This document shows, piece after piece, positions 1 through 13,778 of a DNA stretch of 64,000 nt (the first letter of the stretch is position 1; every line of letters begins with the position of its first letter). Source of the stretch: Varroa destructor (Eukaryota > Arthropoda > Arachnida > Mesostigmata > Varroidae); the NCBI RefSeq assembly GCF_002443255.2, contig NW_019211458.1:17975939-18039938 (forward strand). Reading direction: 5' to 3'. Below the pieces are notes generated by a model. The model worked only from the letters and a program-made list of their open reading frames with translations, had not been told where the DNA came from and ran no database searches. The position numbers and the translations under genes were made by a program.

Positions 1-3000
1 GCGGCCTTTAAATTATTGAGAAAAGACAAATAAAAACATTGGCTTGGTCTGTACAACAGCCTACGTGAAAGTCGGAAAGAATAATACGAGTCCTAAAAAT
101 AGGGACGTATTGCCTTAAGTTAAAAGTTGACTAGCGAACAACTTGGTCTACGTTCTGGTAACTACAACATACGTTCAAGAAAACCATGAAAAGCTATTAG
201 GAACATTCAGCCTCATAGAACCGACAACTTACCGCAGCTTGACGGCGCAAAGTTTTATACTTACTTATAGTTACTTCATACGTACTTATATATATATATA
301 AGTACGTAACTAAGGGATTAAGCGACACTGACGAAATAAGGCGGGAGCTTGCCTCCGCATTTACACAGCTAGAGCGTGTTCAAATAAAATTAAATAATAT
401 ATATTGTCCCATATTGGGTAGTTCATTAGGCATCCTCTTTGTGTGATTATTGCATTTTCCATAGTCAATAATACCCTTTCCGCCATTGTTCTAAGCCCAC
501 CACATCAGCGGCAGTAAAGAGAATATAATGGATAACATTATAAACGGTAGAAAAAAAATCTATTTCTATACCTGAGGGTCTATTTATGATGCTTCAGATC
601 TGTGGTACACCTCTTTTGAGACCCGTGTGTTAGAATTGGAGCGTATAACGAGGAAAAGAAGATTCAAGGTAGCCGTAAACCTTGCCTCAACGGGTCGATT
701 TTGGCGTCACATATGCTGTGTGCTGGTTTGCTATAGCTAGCCGTGTTTAGCCTCTGCATGCAAATTAGACGTCTGTTCGCTCCTGGCTGGCCAGTGCTTT
801 CATAATACGCATAATCCTCTCATTCAACGTTTGTCGAATGTACTTAAGTCAACAAATATGTGAACGAGAAGTACTATAGCCCATTGTCCGAATCCAACAA
901 ATCATGTTTAGCGGCTTTCTCGATGTAAAGTAAGGGCTTGCCGATTTCAAACTCAGCTAAAATGAGCAACGAAACTCTCATATTCTTTGGTATCGGTCTT
1001 TCTGCAAGACAGCCGCTCAAGCATAACCGTAGCAATCCGTATGTACAGGTGTCTCTCGTAGAAGCACCATGGAATACACTTACTGCCGACGACCTGCATG
1101 TATCAGCGGGTCTTCGTATCGCGAATACTATGTAAGCCTAAACTCTAGATAATATGATGTTACTATATAGTGAAATAGTTTTGTTGGATGATTTCGTTCT
1201 GTGTTACGTGAGTCCGTCTTTTTGGCTTAGACTTTTTGTCTTGAAAGAGCAGCTTCAAATGTTTATAAACACATGACATCACGAAGTACGCATGCGCCTG
1301 GACCGGCCTTTATTGTTCGACTGCTAGGACGCGTGCTTACCTGTCCGTCTAAAAATAGCAACGACAACAATTCACTCTTTAAGTGTATCAGGTAGTGTTA
1401 CCTTTAGCTCCATCGAGCATGCCTCGAAGGGATAATGTCTCGGTTTAACTCTATTTAACACCTAACTTCCCGACGATCTTCTTTAGGGCCTTTTCGAGTT
1501 GTGTGTCTGGTAACTGCGGTTAAGCATTCAGATTGCGTTAAGGTTTAGAAGGTAGCTGGAATTTTGTGCTATCTCTGACATACGTTTATTGACCTTATTT
1601 ATCTCATATTTATTTCAGCTGGCCGATTCTTTCTTGCATAACGTAATCAGTACGGTACATGTGCTTCTTAGATCTTATACAATCGATTCTATAAAAAACT
1701 TCAAATAAGGTTAAGAGACAAGTAAGGATGACACATACGCATAGCTTCAACGACAGCTTGCAGTCATTTCATTGTTCCGTACAAACAATACCGGAAGACA
1801 GACTAGAGCTAATAACAACGACGAAGCTATCCGCGCAGCCTTTGTCCTATTTTCGCTATGTATTCGATGCAATTGGGTATATATAGATAACCAGCGAAGA
1901 GATAACCTGAAGGACATTGAGACGCTGGCTAGGGAATACGTCGTCTATACGTAGAATACACATCCAATGGCTTTCGAATCTTCAGTCTAATCGTGCTAGG
2001 ACGCCTGCCATGTTCTGGTGTGTGAACGGAGTTTAACATAATGATTTGACATACAGAAACATTCGCATCGTTTTACGCGTGTCTTTTCACGCTAGCGCGC
2101 ATGCATAGCCTCTGGTGTTCGTGAATGTTTTATTAAAAGATCCGAATACAAATATACCAGTACAAACAATTTAGTATTTTCACTGAATGATAGCGCAGCT
2201 GTTGTTCACAAGGCACCCTATCAGCATGGCTAATGTTACAAACGTTTAAGAGGCTGAAGAAAATCAAGCTTCCCTTTTAATACTGACCTTAGCTTATGGG
2301 TCTATAGTGTGTGTGATACTTGACAAATACGAACGTTCTTCACAATAGCATAGGCCGTAGGGAAGATAATGTATACTACCCGGTTAGGCATATTTGTTTT
2401 TAGCCAGAAAGTTGTCGTTCCTAATTAAACAAGTCATACACGATGGGTCAGCCAGCACTAGTCTAAACTAAGCATTCCGACATCTTCCTTCAAACTGCAA
2501 TTAATCGTTCTATAAATCCCATTACCTGAAGCGGGTTTCCGGATGGTATATGCTGACCCATTTTCTAGTCAGAGTATCTGCCTATTTTGCCAGTATGGCT
2601 TTTATAGAGGTGGAATTATCGTTATACGTTTGTTAGCTGGCTGGAAGTACCTAACAGGCTTCCGTTTTAAAGCACGCATTTCTAAGGAGGAGGAAGAACT
2701 TGCCAAGCCCGGACAAGTTACAGTTCACTTAGCCTGCAGTTTTATCTGGTAAGGAAGGGGCTTTTTTTTTACTTTTTTCTTTTAATACTTTATTGATGTC
2801 AACTCACACTTGCAAGGTACGCTGCGTAATCTATTAGGTTGCCTACCTTCTTTCGTTAGCCTCTGAATCGCAGTTGAACCTAGCTTAGTTCAAAGAATCA
2901 ACCCATAAATAGGAAAACATCTAACATAAGGTCAAATGCCTACGAAACAGATTGACTTTTATGATATATTTTAAATACATAACAGCAAACAACCATATTG

Positions 3001-6000
3001 TAAATGTGTTTACAACAAAAACATTCGACTCGTATAGAACATATTATTAAAAAAGCGTTTTGATTAATTGTTTTGAGGTTTCGGTAGTATCGTTAGTAGG
3101 TTGCCATCAGTGTACCATTATATTACAAACGCGCGCACGTTCACAGCCAAGTGATTACCGAAGTGTTTTTTTTTTATCTACCAGCACGACTTACGGTTCT
3201 GTGTTATATTATTGTACAAACAGCTCTCCTCATTATTTACAAGCTACAACGGACTAACAATAAACATAATAACAACAACTAATAAAACATTAAGGACAAT
3301 ATACATTAAATAATTAACGAAATAAATCGTAAGCTAGAAGCGCGTCTCGTTTTTAGCAAAGAATTATGTTAAAGCCGGATAACATTTGCGAGAACCTCGT
3401 TTATAACAATGAGTAGATACGACGAGGAATTATTTAAAAGTGACCCCTCTGCTAACACGCAACAGATACAGTCCCGATTTGGGGAATTTCACAGTAAGCT
3501 CCTTACCTATGGGCGTAGGATTTGGGCGAATATTATATTCATTTTTGTCAAACATGATTGCACAATGAGCAAATACTACGTCCCTTATAAATTTTGAATA
3601 AAAGATCGTTTAACTTGAATTGCAAAGTTGAGATTTATGACGCGAGGACAAGTTCATTCGATTTCTTTAGGGGTTTCGCGAAGCCGGTCGGCCATAAAGT
3701 AACTAGTTGAGATCGAATATTTATACCACTTTCTACAGGATACCTCTAAACTATCGTTTTTAAAAGCAACCCCATTAACTTTCATGCTACTCCAAGAAGC
3801 CTGTTTGTCCCATCAGCGCAGGATGTTGTGTGATGTATTTTCCTATGCATTTGCCTTCTCGCATAACTATGATCTTAATGCGTAGACTTACTATTATATA
3901 AACATGACCCTATTTTATCTTAGGACTATATATTTTTCGGGGTGAATTTGGATCAGACATGTATTTGTGATGTTTGTTGTTGTGTAATATGTTCATTGGC
4001 GGGACCTAAAACAGCGGCCCTACTATTGAGTGGCGCAATTTCGTGTATAACACAGCCTCTACAGCTACCAGCCGGCTGAACAACTGCAGTAATGCTTATT
4101 ATACTAAGGCAAAAAACATGTTTATAGACACTTTTGCATTGCTCTGCCATCCCATTGAACTATAATGAAGGCTTTTCACTCTCTAAGCCATTCTATGCGA
4201 ATGCTACCACAAGAAACTTCATCCGTACCGAGACTTTTTATCATACCTGATTCACTTTATACGATGTGTGGTTGTTTTTTTAAAAACATGGTTTCGTTCA
4301 CATGGGAAAAAAATTCGTCACACATTATTGATGAACTGAAACTAGTGCTTCTCTGATACAAATTGAAAGTGCGTCAAGCACGACAAGGAGGATGTGTAAC
4401 AGCTTTTGTGTATCTGTCCACAGCTTTGTTGTCTGATTACCCATTCATTGTAGACCCAATTCGGACGCAGCCTTAGAGTATTCCCTTACAGGAAGATTCA
4501 CTAGTCCTATTCGGATTCGTGACACGAGCTGTAAGAAAGAATCAATTCTCAGCTTTAAGTGGAACTATGTAATGTGTGATAAAACGTTGCTCATTCGTTC
4601 ATTGGGAGACATGCAGTCTTCTAAAAGTGCGCAGGGTCTTCTATAATTGTCTAACAAACTGTAGTTCAGTATATACCGCGAATGAACAGAACAGGGCTCC
4701 GCCATCGACGACCAATCATATTTTACGATTTTTCTATTTCAATTGAACATGTGTTGCGTCAACATGTATTGTCTATTAATTTTTTTGGTTACGGCATCTG
4801 TTACTGTTTTGCTCAACAACAAATAATTCGGAGGGAACGAAGCAGCTGTCACCGATTACATTGGCAGTCGTCGTATTCTTAATAGAGCAGTGCCCTCCGG
4901 CTAAATGATATCTGCCTATGTCCGTCATCAGCAGAAAATTATGTTATCTGTTGCAACAATAGCAAACCATGAGATCCCAGTAACTTTGGCCTCTGTAGAT
5001 AACAATTATCTTGTTACGTTCACCATTAATCTCGTCCAACTGAGTAAAATCCAGTAAATTTGTTCTTTTCTTTTTAGCAAACTTTGCCCCCCTTCTATAT
5101 CTACTCTAGATAAAATCTAGAAATCGTCTTGGTCACCCATTAGTGACCTCCCTACCGGCCTTACCTTAGCAGGCCAGTTGTAAAAAGATCTATTTATATG
5201 TGGAAACGCCATTGTTGTAGATGGGTAAGACCATTTACGATAATACGTACGGCTGACGTTCCATCCGGAACTGGGCGCAGAAGCGGGAGAGATAATTCCG
5301 GCAAAACACTACTGTAGTGCCAATCCAAAGAAGCGGCGAAACCGAGGTAAGGTACTGGCCTAAAATAGTAGTATAATACATTAGCTGGAAGGCTGGAATA
5401 AAAACCATCTGATGCAGTGCGTCAAGGCTATACCGGCAAAAAATCGAATCTACAAAATTATGTAAACTTAAACACGTACTTATAATACTAATTTCATTTG
5501 TTCACTGCGGGCGATAGGAAAATCATTTCCTTATTAATCTCCACAGATATTCATGGTCATAATATTTGATAACATCAGCCAGCACATTTGCGTACAATTA
5601 CTACAGCGAATACTGCAATAAAGGGCATTCCATCGCTTCGCGCGATTACAAGAAGAGAAGAAGCAAGCTTCGCATCATTACGAGGGATTTGGCCATGCAT
5701 GTTTGAGATGTTTTGTCTTCTCTTCATTTACGCCGGCGAGTTGTAAAAAAACGTGAGATTAAAAAGGCACAGGAGGAGTGTGACGTACGTTAACCAATTG
5801 CCGCGATCACCCTTTCGCGGTATTGCGGCCGTCGGTGTTAGGATTATTTGATGCGATGCTTATGATTTAGGCTGAGCACTGAACACTACGTAGTTAGAAC
5901 ATGACCAACCATTATTACGTATATATATATGTATAGATATACATATACCCATACTTCTTCTAATTGTAGCTCCATAGCCTATAGATGACTCTGCAACGTA

Positions 6001-9000
6001 GCGCGATACTTGAAAAAGCTTTTAGCAACATCATACATCATCAACGTCAACGTATCTTCTTGCCGCTGACTTGCTCGAGTTTATTTCGTCTTCGCTTACT
6101 GTTCTGGATATGTGTTGGGTCCCACTGGACTATGCAAAGTCGCTCCCCTTCGATAGCATGTCGTGAATGAGGATCTATCTTAAATCCTAAGGTTTACGCA
6201 TGTACGTACCAACCGAAACGGTAAAATAAAATGACGGCCCATAGGGGCAAGAGACGGTGGCCACAAGAGGTTGGTTCGCAGTTGAGGGCAGAAAACTTTC
6301 CTGCAGTTCTTAAAGTTGCGTTTAGATGGCTCGAACGATGGAGTTGCAGAGAGTACAGGAGCAATTGCTGCCAACTCTCGATCGAAAGGAGGGCGTTTGT
6401 TCGTGCATTGTGATAAGACTTCGATCGGAGCTCATATCCGAATCCCATTGCCTGTCCCAGTCAGGGCAGCACGGACTCTTTATATTACTACCTGTCCGTC
6501 GTCGCATTGGCTGTCAATGACAGTGATTGTAAACTTTATTACATAGTCAGCTTATTAAGTATGTCCTAGTGCCACTGTCGATCCTAGCTATTCGATCGGT
6601 TAAAGCCATTCTTATATCTGAAGAAATCCTTCTCTTACGTCGTGACAAAATGGATTTGGTCTAGATTTTGCACAAGGTGTATGCACGAGCTATATATGGA
6701 TATAGTGGGTTGTATCCGCATGCTATACACTTAGATTTTCGATCAGAAATACTGCTATAAGGATCGAGGTATTAAATGTATGTTCGCTGGCAAACAATTG
6801 AGTTAAGTTCGATATGACGTTACGGGTATGAATACTGCAACTGGCATTGTTTAACCCAGTACCAGGTTTACGCCTTCTCTGTCTAGTTTAAACTCCTTCT
6901 GCGTTTGATCAATTGCCTGTTTTAAAAATGCGCGACCTTCGCGCGCCTATCCGTTGGCAAACGCAGTTAAGTAGACTTCGCCGACTTCTTATCGGTCTGC
7001 AGTGTCTGCATAAATGGCGTAGCTCAGGGAGTGGTAAACGTCTTGACATCATGTTTACGCTCCAAGGGACATCGGCACGTAGGTTCAAATGAAAATGTAT
7101 CTAAGGAGTGTTCTGAGGTATCCAAATACACAAATACGATACGTTTTTTTTTGGTTTTCCTTGAACTTCTCCAAAGATTTCTGAGTTGGCTGTTGATAGA
7201 TCTTTTTATAGCCCGAATTTCGATACCTTTCATGCTTTCTTTCCTTTCTCGGGGGGTTTGTTTGATAATGTTGGCAGTTGTATTATACTATGACAATTAT
7301 CTGCAAACTTATTTATTTATTTACTACAAGTAAACTTACTATTCGTATGTTGTTTCACCAATGTTTTTAGCACTAACGGGAACTTCATGTGTGTTCCTTC
7401 TCAGCCATATTACATTTCTGCCGTCCGAAGCTTTTGCAGATTGGATGCTTTCATACTTAGGATGTACGTATGATAAATAATCAGGTAAACAGACGCTCAG
7501 AGGGAAACATTCTGATCAAAAATATGCTTATCGTTTTTATCAACTTTCGGTTTAATTTTAACATTTTTTTTTTTATCTCACATAAACAGAATTCAACACA
7601 TATTCATTATGTAGCGCCACGGCGCATATATAGATGTACTTTGCTACAATGTAAATACTATTTGTTAGGATCAGACTGCAATCCGATCCAACAGGAATAT
7701 ATTGTTATTGCTAACTAATTGCAACTATTTAGTATAAATCATCGACGACCATGAAAGGTTAAACTACAAATACTAATGGACAATATAGTTTTTTTTTTTT
7801 ATCTTGAATATACTAACTAAATGGAACTAAACGAAGTTACGTATATCAAGTTCGAAATAGTTAAGCCGCTGAGCTCTTTGTTCAGGTAAGACCCATAAGA
7901 CTATTTTTTCATCTGGGTTTCCTTATGCAACCATTGTCAATCATGTCTTTCATCTAGGCAACAAAGTGTGTCAAAATGAGCTAAACGTTGACAGGCCTGA
8001 TTACCTATGGCCTGTTCTTTGCAACTCATCTTCACCCTAGCGCGTTTTTTTTGCGTATATGTAAAGTATGTGGATGTAAATCACTAGGACGAAAAAACGA
8101 ATGACATAGCGTGTGTACTTCTGTGCGAGCTTCAGTCTATTGTGTCTATTGTAAAAATAGAAAAGAAAGAATACACAGAAAGCGTTGATTGTATAATGGC
8201 CTTGTCACTTGTTTTTCGGGAAGTCGTGCTGGTATATAGACATAGCAGGTAGCATCCTTTCCCTACGACAGACTCAACGACGCATGAGTACCGAGGTGGG
8301 AACAATGTTCGTATAGCCTTTCCGTCTAAACAGAGGTTTATCACCAGCCTTACAGATTCTGCTTCGAGTACAGCCCAGAGCAGCCTACAGCAAAAGTACG
8401 CAGGTGGGCATGCACGGAGCTCTATTGACCCTGGGCAAATGAAAAAATCAATAAGGTGGCCATTTACAGCCAGTTCAATCGTCACTGTGTCAACAGCAGT
8501 AGAAGTAAGCTGGTCGTCGCTTAATGCTTTCAAGAATCACAGAATAAATAGGTTCAGAAAGTGTTGTAGCAGTAACTTCAGTCATAGCCTAAGTAGATAA
8601 TCCAGTTCAGACGTTTAGCAGCGTCACCAGCATTTGGAGCAATGCAACAAAGGTCTCCGGCAATGTCCTGATAGGTACTGGTGATCAGTGATTGACTGAA
8701 TTCTGCACCGTCGTCATCTCTTAAAAAGGATTATATGCAAAAGCAGAATAAACGATAAATTAAGGCTAAGCGTGAACTTCTAGAAGAAAGAGCGTCAAAC
8801 CTGATGACCTTTATAAACGTTGTTTGTCTTCTATAATTATTTTTTTTGCGTTTAAGTATGCAAATATAGAGTGTAAAAACGCCATGGTGATTCCCTGGCG
8901 GAACAACTCCTAGGTTGCCCGTTACGCACCACTCGATCGAAATACGAAAAGAGTACCTTTTTTATTCAAATCCAAGAGTAATTCTCGAAGATTCAGCATT

Positions 9001-9410
9001 AAAATTGCCGCTTCTACACAACAGATGCATTGTTTCCAGCAAAAGCTCAAACTACGTTCAGCCTTTATGTGAACCAGCACCCCACAACAAACGCTGTTCA
9101 CAGTTATAAGAACATTTCTGAAACAACAGGATCAAGGGGTTGCCTGGAGCTTAACTAGGTCAAAGGATATTTTTCTTCTAGTTCGTAGCAAAATGCCAAG
9201 TAATTATAGACAAAATAGAAGGCACCTAGGAATCAGCGATGTAGTCATGTGCTGCGATTTTCTATTAAAGTGTTAGCAAGTTCGCGGTGAATAGCACAAT
9301 TGAGCTCCGTCTGCTCTTGCACGTGACATCGCTCTGCGCAAACGTAAACAGGAGGGAAAAGATACACAGTTTGCACCTTATTCTAGAAAAGCATTCTAAG
9401 ATATATGTAG

Positions 9411-9412
<2 letters not shown>
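1..9412. other. Non-coding stretch, no gene recognised
   Basis: I see no frame with recognisable homology and no tRNA in this AT-rich stretch. It holds a perfect 28-nt palindrome at 280-307, homopolymer T runs (for example near 2761, 7790 and 3170) and a low-stop-density patch near 6190-6540 that is open in several frames on both strands without matching any family I know. Open frames here reach about 130 codons (8132-8533, minus), which chance alone can produce in 64 kb. It could be intergenic DNA or an intron of a gene outside the window. Confidence 0.5.
280..307. repeat. Perfect 28-nt palindrome around a TA tract
   Basis: ACGTACTTATA, a short TA run, then the mirror half ending AAGTACGT; the 28 bases equal their own reverse complement. 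It can form a cruciform. Most likely a microsatellite flanked by fortuitous complementary bases, but the non-TA flanks (ACGTACTT/AAGTACGT) pair exactly. Confidence 0.8.

Positions 9413-9468
<56 letters not shown>
9413..9468. repeat. (TA)n microsatellite
   Basis: About 28 uninterrupted TA units, the first of three long TA arrays in the left part of the window. No associated gene. Confidence 0.97.
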
Positions 9469-9471
<3 letters not shown>

Positions 9472-12400
9472 AAGCAGTATTTGGGATAACAAGTGGGGCT
9501 AGTCGCTTTCTTTTGATCAAGACTGCTTAGTGCTAGGAATATCGCCCCCACCATGTCCTCTCTGCCACCTTACGTTCTCGTCGCTTGAAACAGCAGTTCT
9601 ATACAATTTGAGCGTAAAAGCAGTTGTGGACTACTTGAGTATACTAAAAAACATAATCTAGATCTCGTTTAAACAGTAGAGGTTAGGTCTGCTGTCAGCC
9701 CATGTGATCACATATCCGCATTACTTTATGCGAGTGCATTCTACCTTTTTTTTTCTAGCTAGGTGTTATAAATCGTCAAGGTACGACTTTCTCACTTGCG
9801 AGCTGGAGATTGAAAACACATAGCGTTCGACATATACTTCGTTGAATAGCCTTCTGTTTTAGAAACTTCTCAGATACAAAAAAGTTCCAGTGGTCCTACG
9901 TCGCTGTCCATCTACTCTTCCGGAAGCCACTAAATGCATCGTACGCATTGCCACCCATTATCGTCGCAGTCATTCTAATTGCGTCTATTTGCGCGGACGT
10001 CACGAAGCCAGCAGTGTCCTATAAAGGATATGGAGACAACTTGACAGGCGGGATTTCTGAAAAAAGGATACTTTTTACCCTATTATCTCGCAGCGCCCTT
10101 TCAGCTAAATCTACAATGCTAGGTCTCACAGTCCAAGCGTCCGTTGACGTCGCAATAGGTACCATCACTACCTTTGCCTAATTCCGTTTTTGCTCAAGAT
10201 TTCCAAAAATAAAAAACTGTCGATTAGAAAGCGGACAAGTTAACAGGCAACTTCAGACCATACGCCCGCCTATATCTCCGCCATTCAGTGTACTTGTGAA
10301 AACAGCAACTGTAGCTTACTACTACGTGGTAGTAGTAGAAGCTTAAGTAATTTGGTTGTGCGTAATGGGTATTTGAACGGGCAAGACGGGCACGCGTTAG
10401 CATCACCTATCTGTTATATTAGTGTGTGCAAGGTGTAACATCAAGCTCTACACTAAGCACCGACATCCTCAAACGTAACTAATCTTTGTCAGTTCAGCTT
10501 TGCTGTCCGTTAGTGCCAGCATCCTCTATGCAACTTGGTCATGAACAGAGGCCAAGCAAAGCGGCTATTTGTAAAGAACCCGTTAAGGAGACACTGGACC
10601 GTGACACGCTGGTGCGTGAAACAACCATCCACCATGGACTCCTATTACAGCATTCTTCACGCATGAGGCACGTCGGCCACGAAGATAAGACTCTTGCTGT
10701 CTTCTATTAATTTTATGCAACGAGAGGAAGCAACGTTTAGTGCGTGCTGCGACGAGAGTGGGAAGAGTTTGTTCTGTCGGCAAAAAACTAAATGGTGTAT
10801 TACCGATCATCTCTACGAGATAGATCCGTCGTGTTAGAATGCGGCACGGAAATAGAGAGAGCTCTTTATTCTATTTCCATGCGTATTGTTTTATGTTTAT
10901 TATTCTGCAAGCCATGACTTCGATTTCAAATGGGGTATAAGTAAAATGTTTCATTTTTTATTATTATCTATTATATATTTATTATATCCGTTAGTCCAGG
11001 GTTTCGTCATTTATCTCATTATCCAGTTGATCGGTTCTCCCCTGTCAATAGATGGGCAATTCGAGGCGAAATCCTTTGTGCGGCACTTACTCTGTAATAG
11101 TTTCACATTGTTGAACACCTGTTACTGGCGAAAGCATTGTTCACGCGCCAGCATTTCTGCCGTCGTGGTCATTACCTCGTTGTCACCCTGCACTTCTAAT
11201 GAATCTTTCAGAGGTCGGCTTGGGTCGCCAATTACGCTGGCGAATTTTTGAGGACAGAAACAGCAGAGGGGTTGGTATGGTTGCTACCGTGTTAGGTTAG
11301 GTTGGAGATTAGGTGACAGGACCCACATGTACAGCGATACTTCTCCTGTCACTGTTATGAGACGGTAAAGCGACACAGAGGTAGTGCTCGTACAAACAGT
11401 AGAAAGTAAAGAGGCCTATAGTCAGGGCCATTCAAAGCCTATTGGCATTGGAAAATCCTAGCTAGAGATCACGATCACACTTGTGATGTTCTTAGCGGGG
11501 GTAACTGCTGAGTATTTATTAGTTTTTCCTTAAACTAGCCCAAACCGGAAAGAAAAAAGCACAGGAAGCGCTCGACTCTGGTTAAATTTTTGTCATCAAA
11601 CTCCTTCCCATTCACTGTTCACTTCAGTAACGGAGAGACGACTTCGCTCTTGCCAGCGGTATGTACGTCTGTGTAAACGTTCCAGTCAAACTTCATTCGA
11701 CATCGACGCTCACATCCCACATCCGCGTTCCTTACGTACGGAGACGTCGAAAACGTGCTAATCACCACTTACGAGAAAAGAACAAGTGTCCTGAAGAGCT
11801 ACTAAATCAGTTTAAGCTGCTGCGTCTATTCAGCATAAAGAGTACGATACATTCCACATGCGGTGCAGCGTAATCGAAAAGTACATTTCTTTCGCAACGG
11901 AGCCAAAAACAAATTGTTTAGGATCGTTAGGATCGCAGTTAGTCGGCTAGCACGCGATGCCATAGCCCTTTTAAATAGACACTTAAAAGAAGTAACTAAA
12001 TCGTCTGATGTTCAAATAAGATTGTAAGGGGAAGTTAAAAGCTAAGGCAGTAAATACTATATATCTACTATTGTATATCCGAATGTATTTTTCTACATTT
12101 TGTACATTAGACTCACACTGGCCAGTCATTCGAAAAGCCCTATCCCTATAGATGCGTGCATCGTTTTCCTAACTAGTGACAGAATTACATCATTTGGCTA
12201 ATGGTGTAGGTGGCTTTTTCAGCTCAAATAGTGTAAAAGGACCACACTTTAGTACACAGGACTTTAGCTTAATGACAAATATTAAAAAAATAATAAGGTG
12301 CATATCTTAGACGTGCCGGCGCGTAGAACAATGCTTACGGGAAACTTCAAATTTCAAAGCAAACTATGGGTTTTGAGTCTGTAGCTATTTAATATTAGCC

Positions 12401-13778
12401 TTTCTCCTTTCGCAAAGTCGATTCTGTGAGTTAAATTATGATCGCATCATATAATAGACGACAGTATAGCTGAACTTGGTATTAACCCAGGGATCTAGGT
12501 CAGAATCAGCGACGCAGAAACGGGATTAGGATACTGAAACGAACAGCACAAAACAGAAGAAAAGGACAGAGGAACTTCACTCAGGCCAAGACGAATCAGT
12601 AGCATGCTATCAGGAATCGTAGCGAAATCTTTCCCTATTAATGAACGATTTAAAAGATACTTGCTTGCAAGTCCGTTTTCCACCTCAAGTTTTCAAAATT
12701 TCTGAACATTCGAGATGTTGATTACTTAACCGTAAATGCGCGTGTAATTAACTTCAGTATCGCAAAACAAGAATCTTATCGATGGAATCGATTCTATCCA
12801 TAAAATTTTTCTTCAAGGTTCTCCGTTGTTGTTGGATGTTGACGAAAATCAAAGTTTTATGAAACTTTAGAATTAATCCTATCTGAACAAGAAAATCCAT
12901 CCTTGGACGGAGAAACTGTTTGCATAACGAGGTAGTAACTTTTCGTAGAGCTATTATAGTTTGATTTGAAGGCAGAAGACAACAATTATGGAATCTGCAT
13001 TTAATGTTAGTTATACAATCTAGGCTGTACATCTTTCGCTAAGGCAGTAGGGCGCACCGTTTCAAGCTAATTTTTTGCTTAACACAGTAGCTATCTATAC
13101 TGTATGATATTACGCTGGGATCGGCTTGCTTGTACATCGGAACTGTTACCGTTTAGGTCTGTATGTACAGAGCACATCATGCATGCATGAAACGCCTTGA
13201 ACCAGTCGTTACCTCAATTCCTCAATTAAAGACGGGACCAGTCGGTAAGCTGCTCAACACAGCGTAAGTCCCATAAGTTCCGCATCTTTCTGAAACCATA
13301 CCCTTAGTGTGTGTATAACTATAGCATAGTATATTCCTTAGAGATCTTTGCGAAAATCCGTATTTATTGATAGTCCCCATGCTAAGTATAGCATTTGTAC
13401 CGCATGCACATAACTTATCTTACGCACACTCCTACTCTACCTGAAATAATGAAAAATGGAGAAATAATGAGGATTTAAGGGTAATAGGACGCAAAGTGAC
13501 ATGCATGTCTGATAACCCAACAAACATTGCTTCCTACGCAATTAATTAAATCAGGATGAAACAATCACAGATTCTCGTGACGAAAATGCGTAGGTAATGC
13601 TAACGATTCATCGAATAGTAGGACGTCACCGTATAAAAACCATTGAATAAGCCACATACAGATAGAGTACCATATAGTATGTACCCTACTACAGAACACT
13701 ACGCCAAAAGATTACCCGTTCAGCCAATAGATTATTATTGTTAGCAAGTACAGCAGTCGCAAATAGCAATCATATTAT
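9469..13778. other. Non-coding stretch, no gene recognised
   Basis: No recognisable gene. An open frame with a hydrophobic stretch runs from 9846 to 10181 (plus) without a usable ATG. A short possible minus-strand exon (11176-11236) lies behind a pyrimidine-rich tract and before GAG|gtaatg. Two TTAGG units occur near 11292. The stretch next to 13778 is the presumed 3' flank of the ITFG1-like gene on the minus strand; the clearest AATAAA on that strand is at 13363-13368, roughly 410 bases past the stop, so the true poly(A) site is uncertain. Confidence 0.5.

Noticed and set aside
8132..8533. 133-codon minus-strand open frame
   Set aside because: No recognisable motif or splice context. Frames of this length are expected several times by chance in 64 kb read on six frames.
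10886..11251. 121-codon plus-strand open frame with hydrophobic start
   Set aside because: The hydrophobic part reflects T-rich DNA; no homology recognised.
12900..12925. TGGACGGAGAA match to the start of miR-184
   Set aside because: The following bases diverge and no complementary arm is present within hairpin distance.
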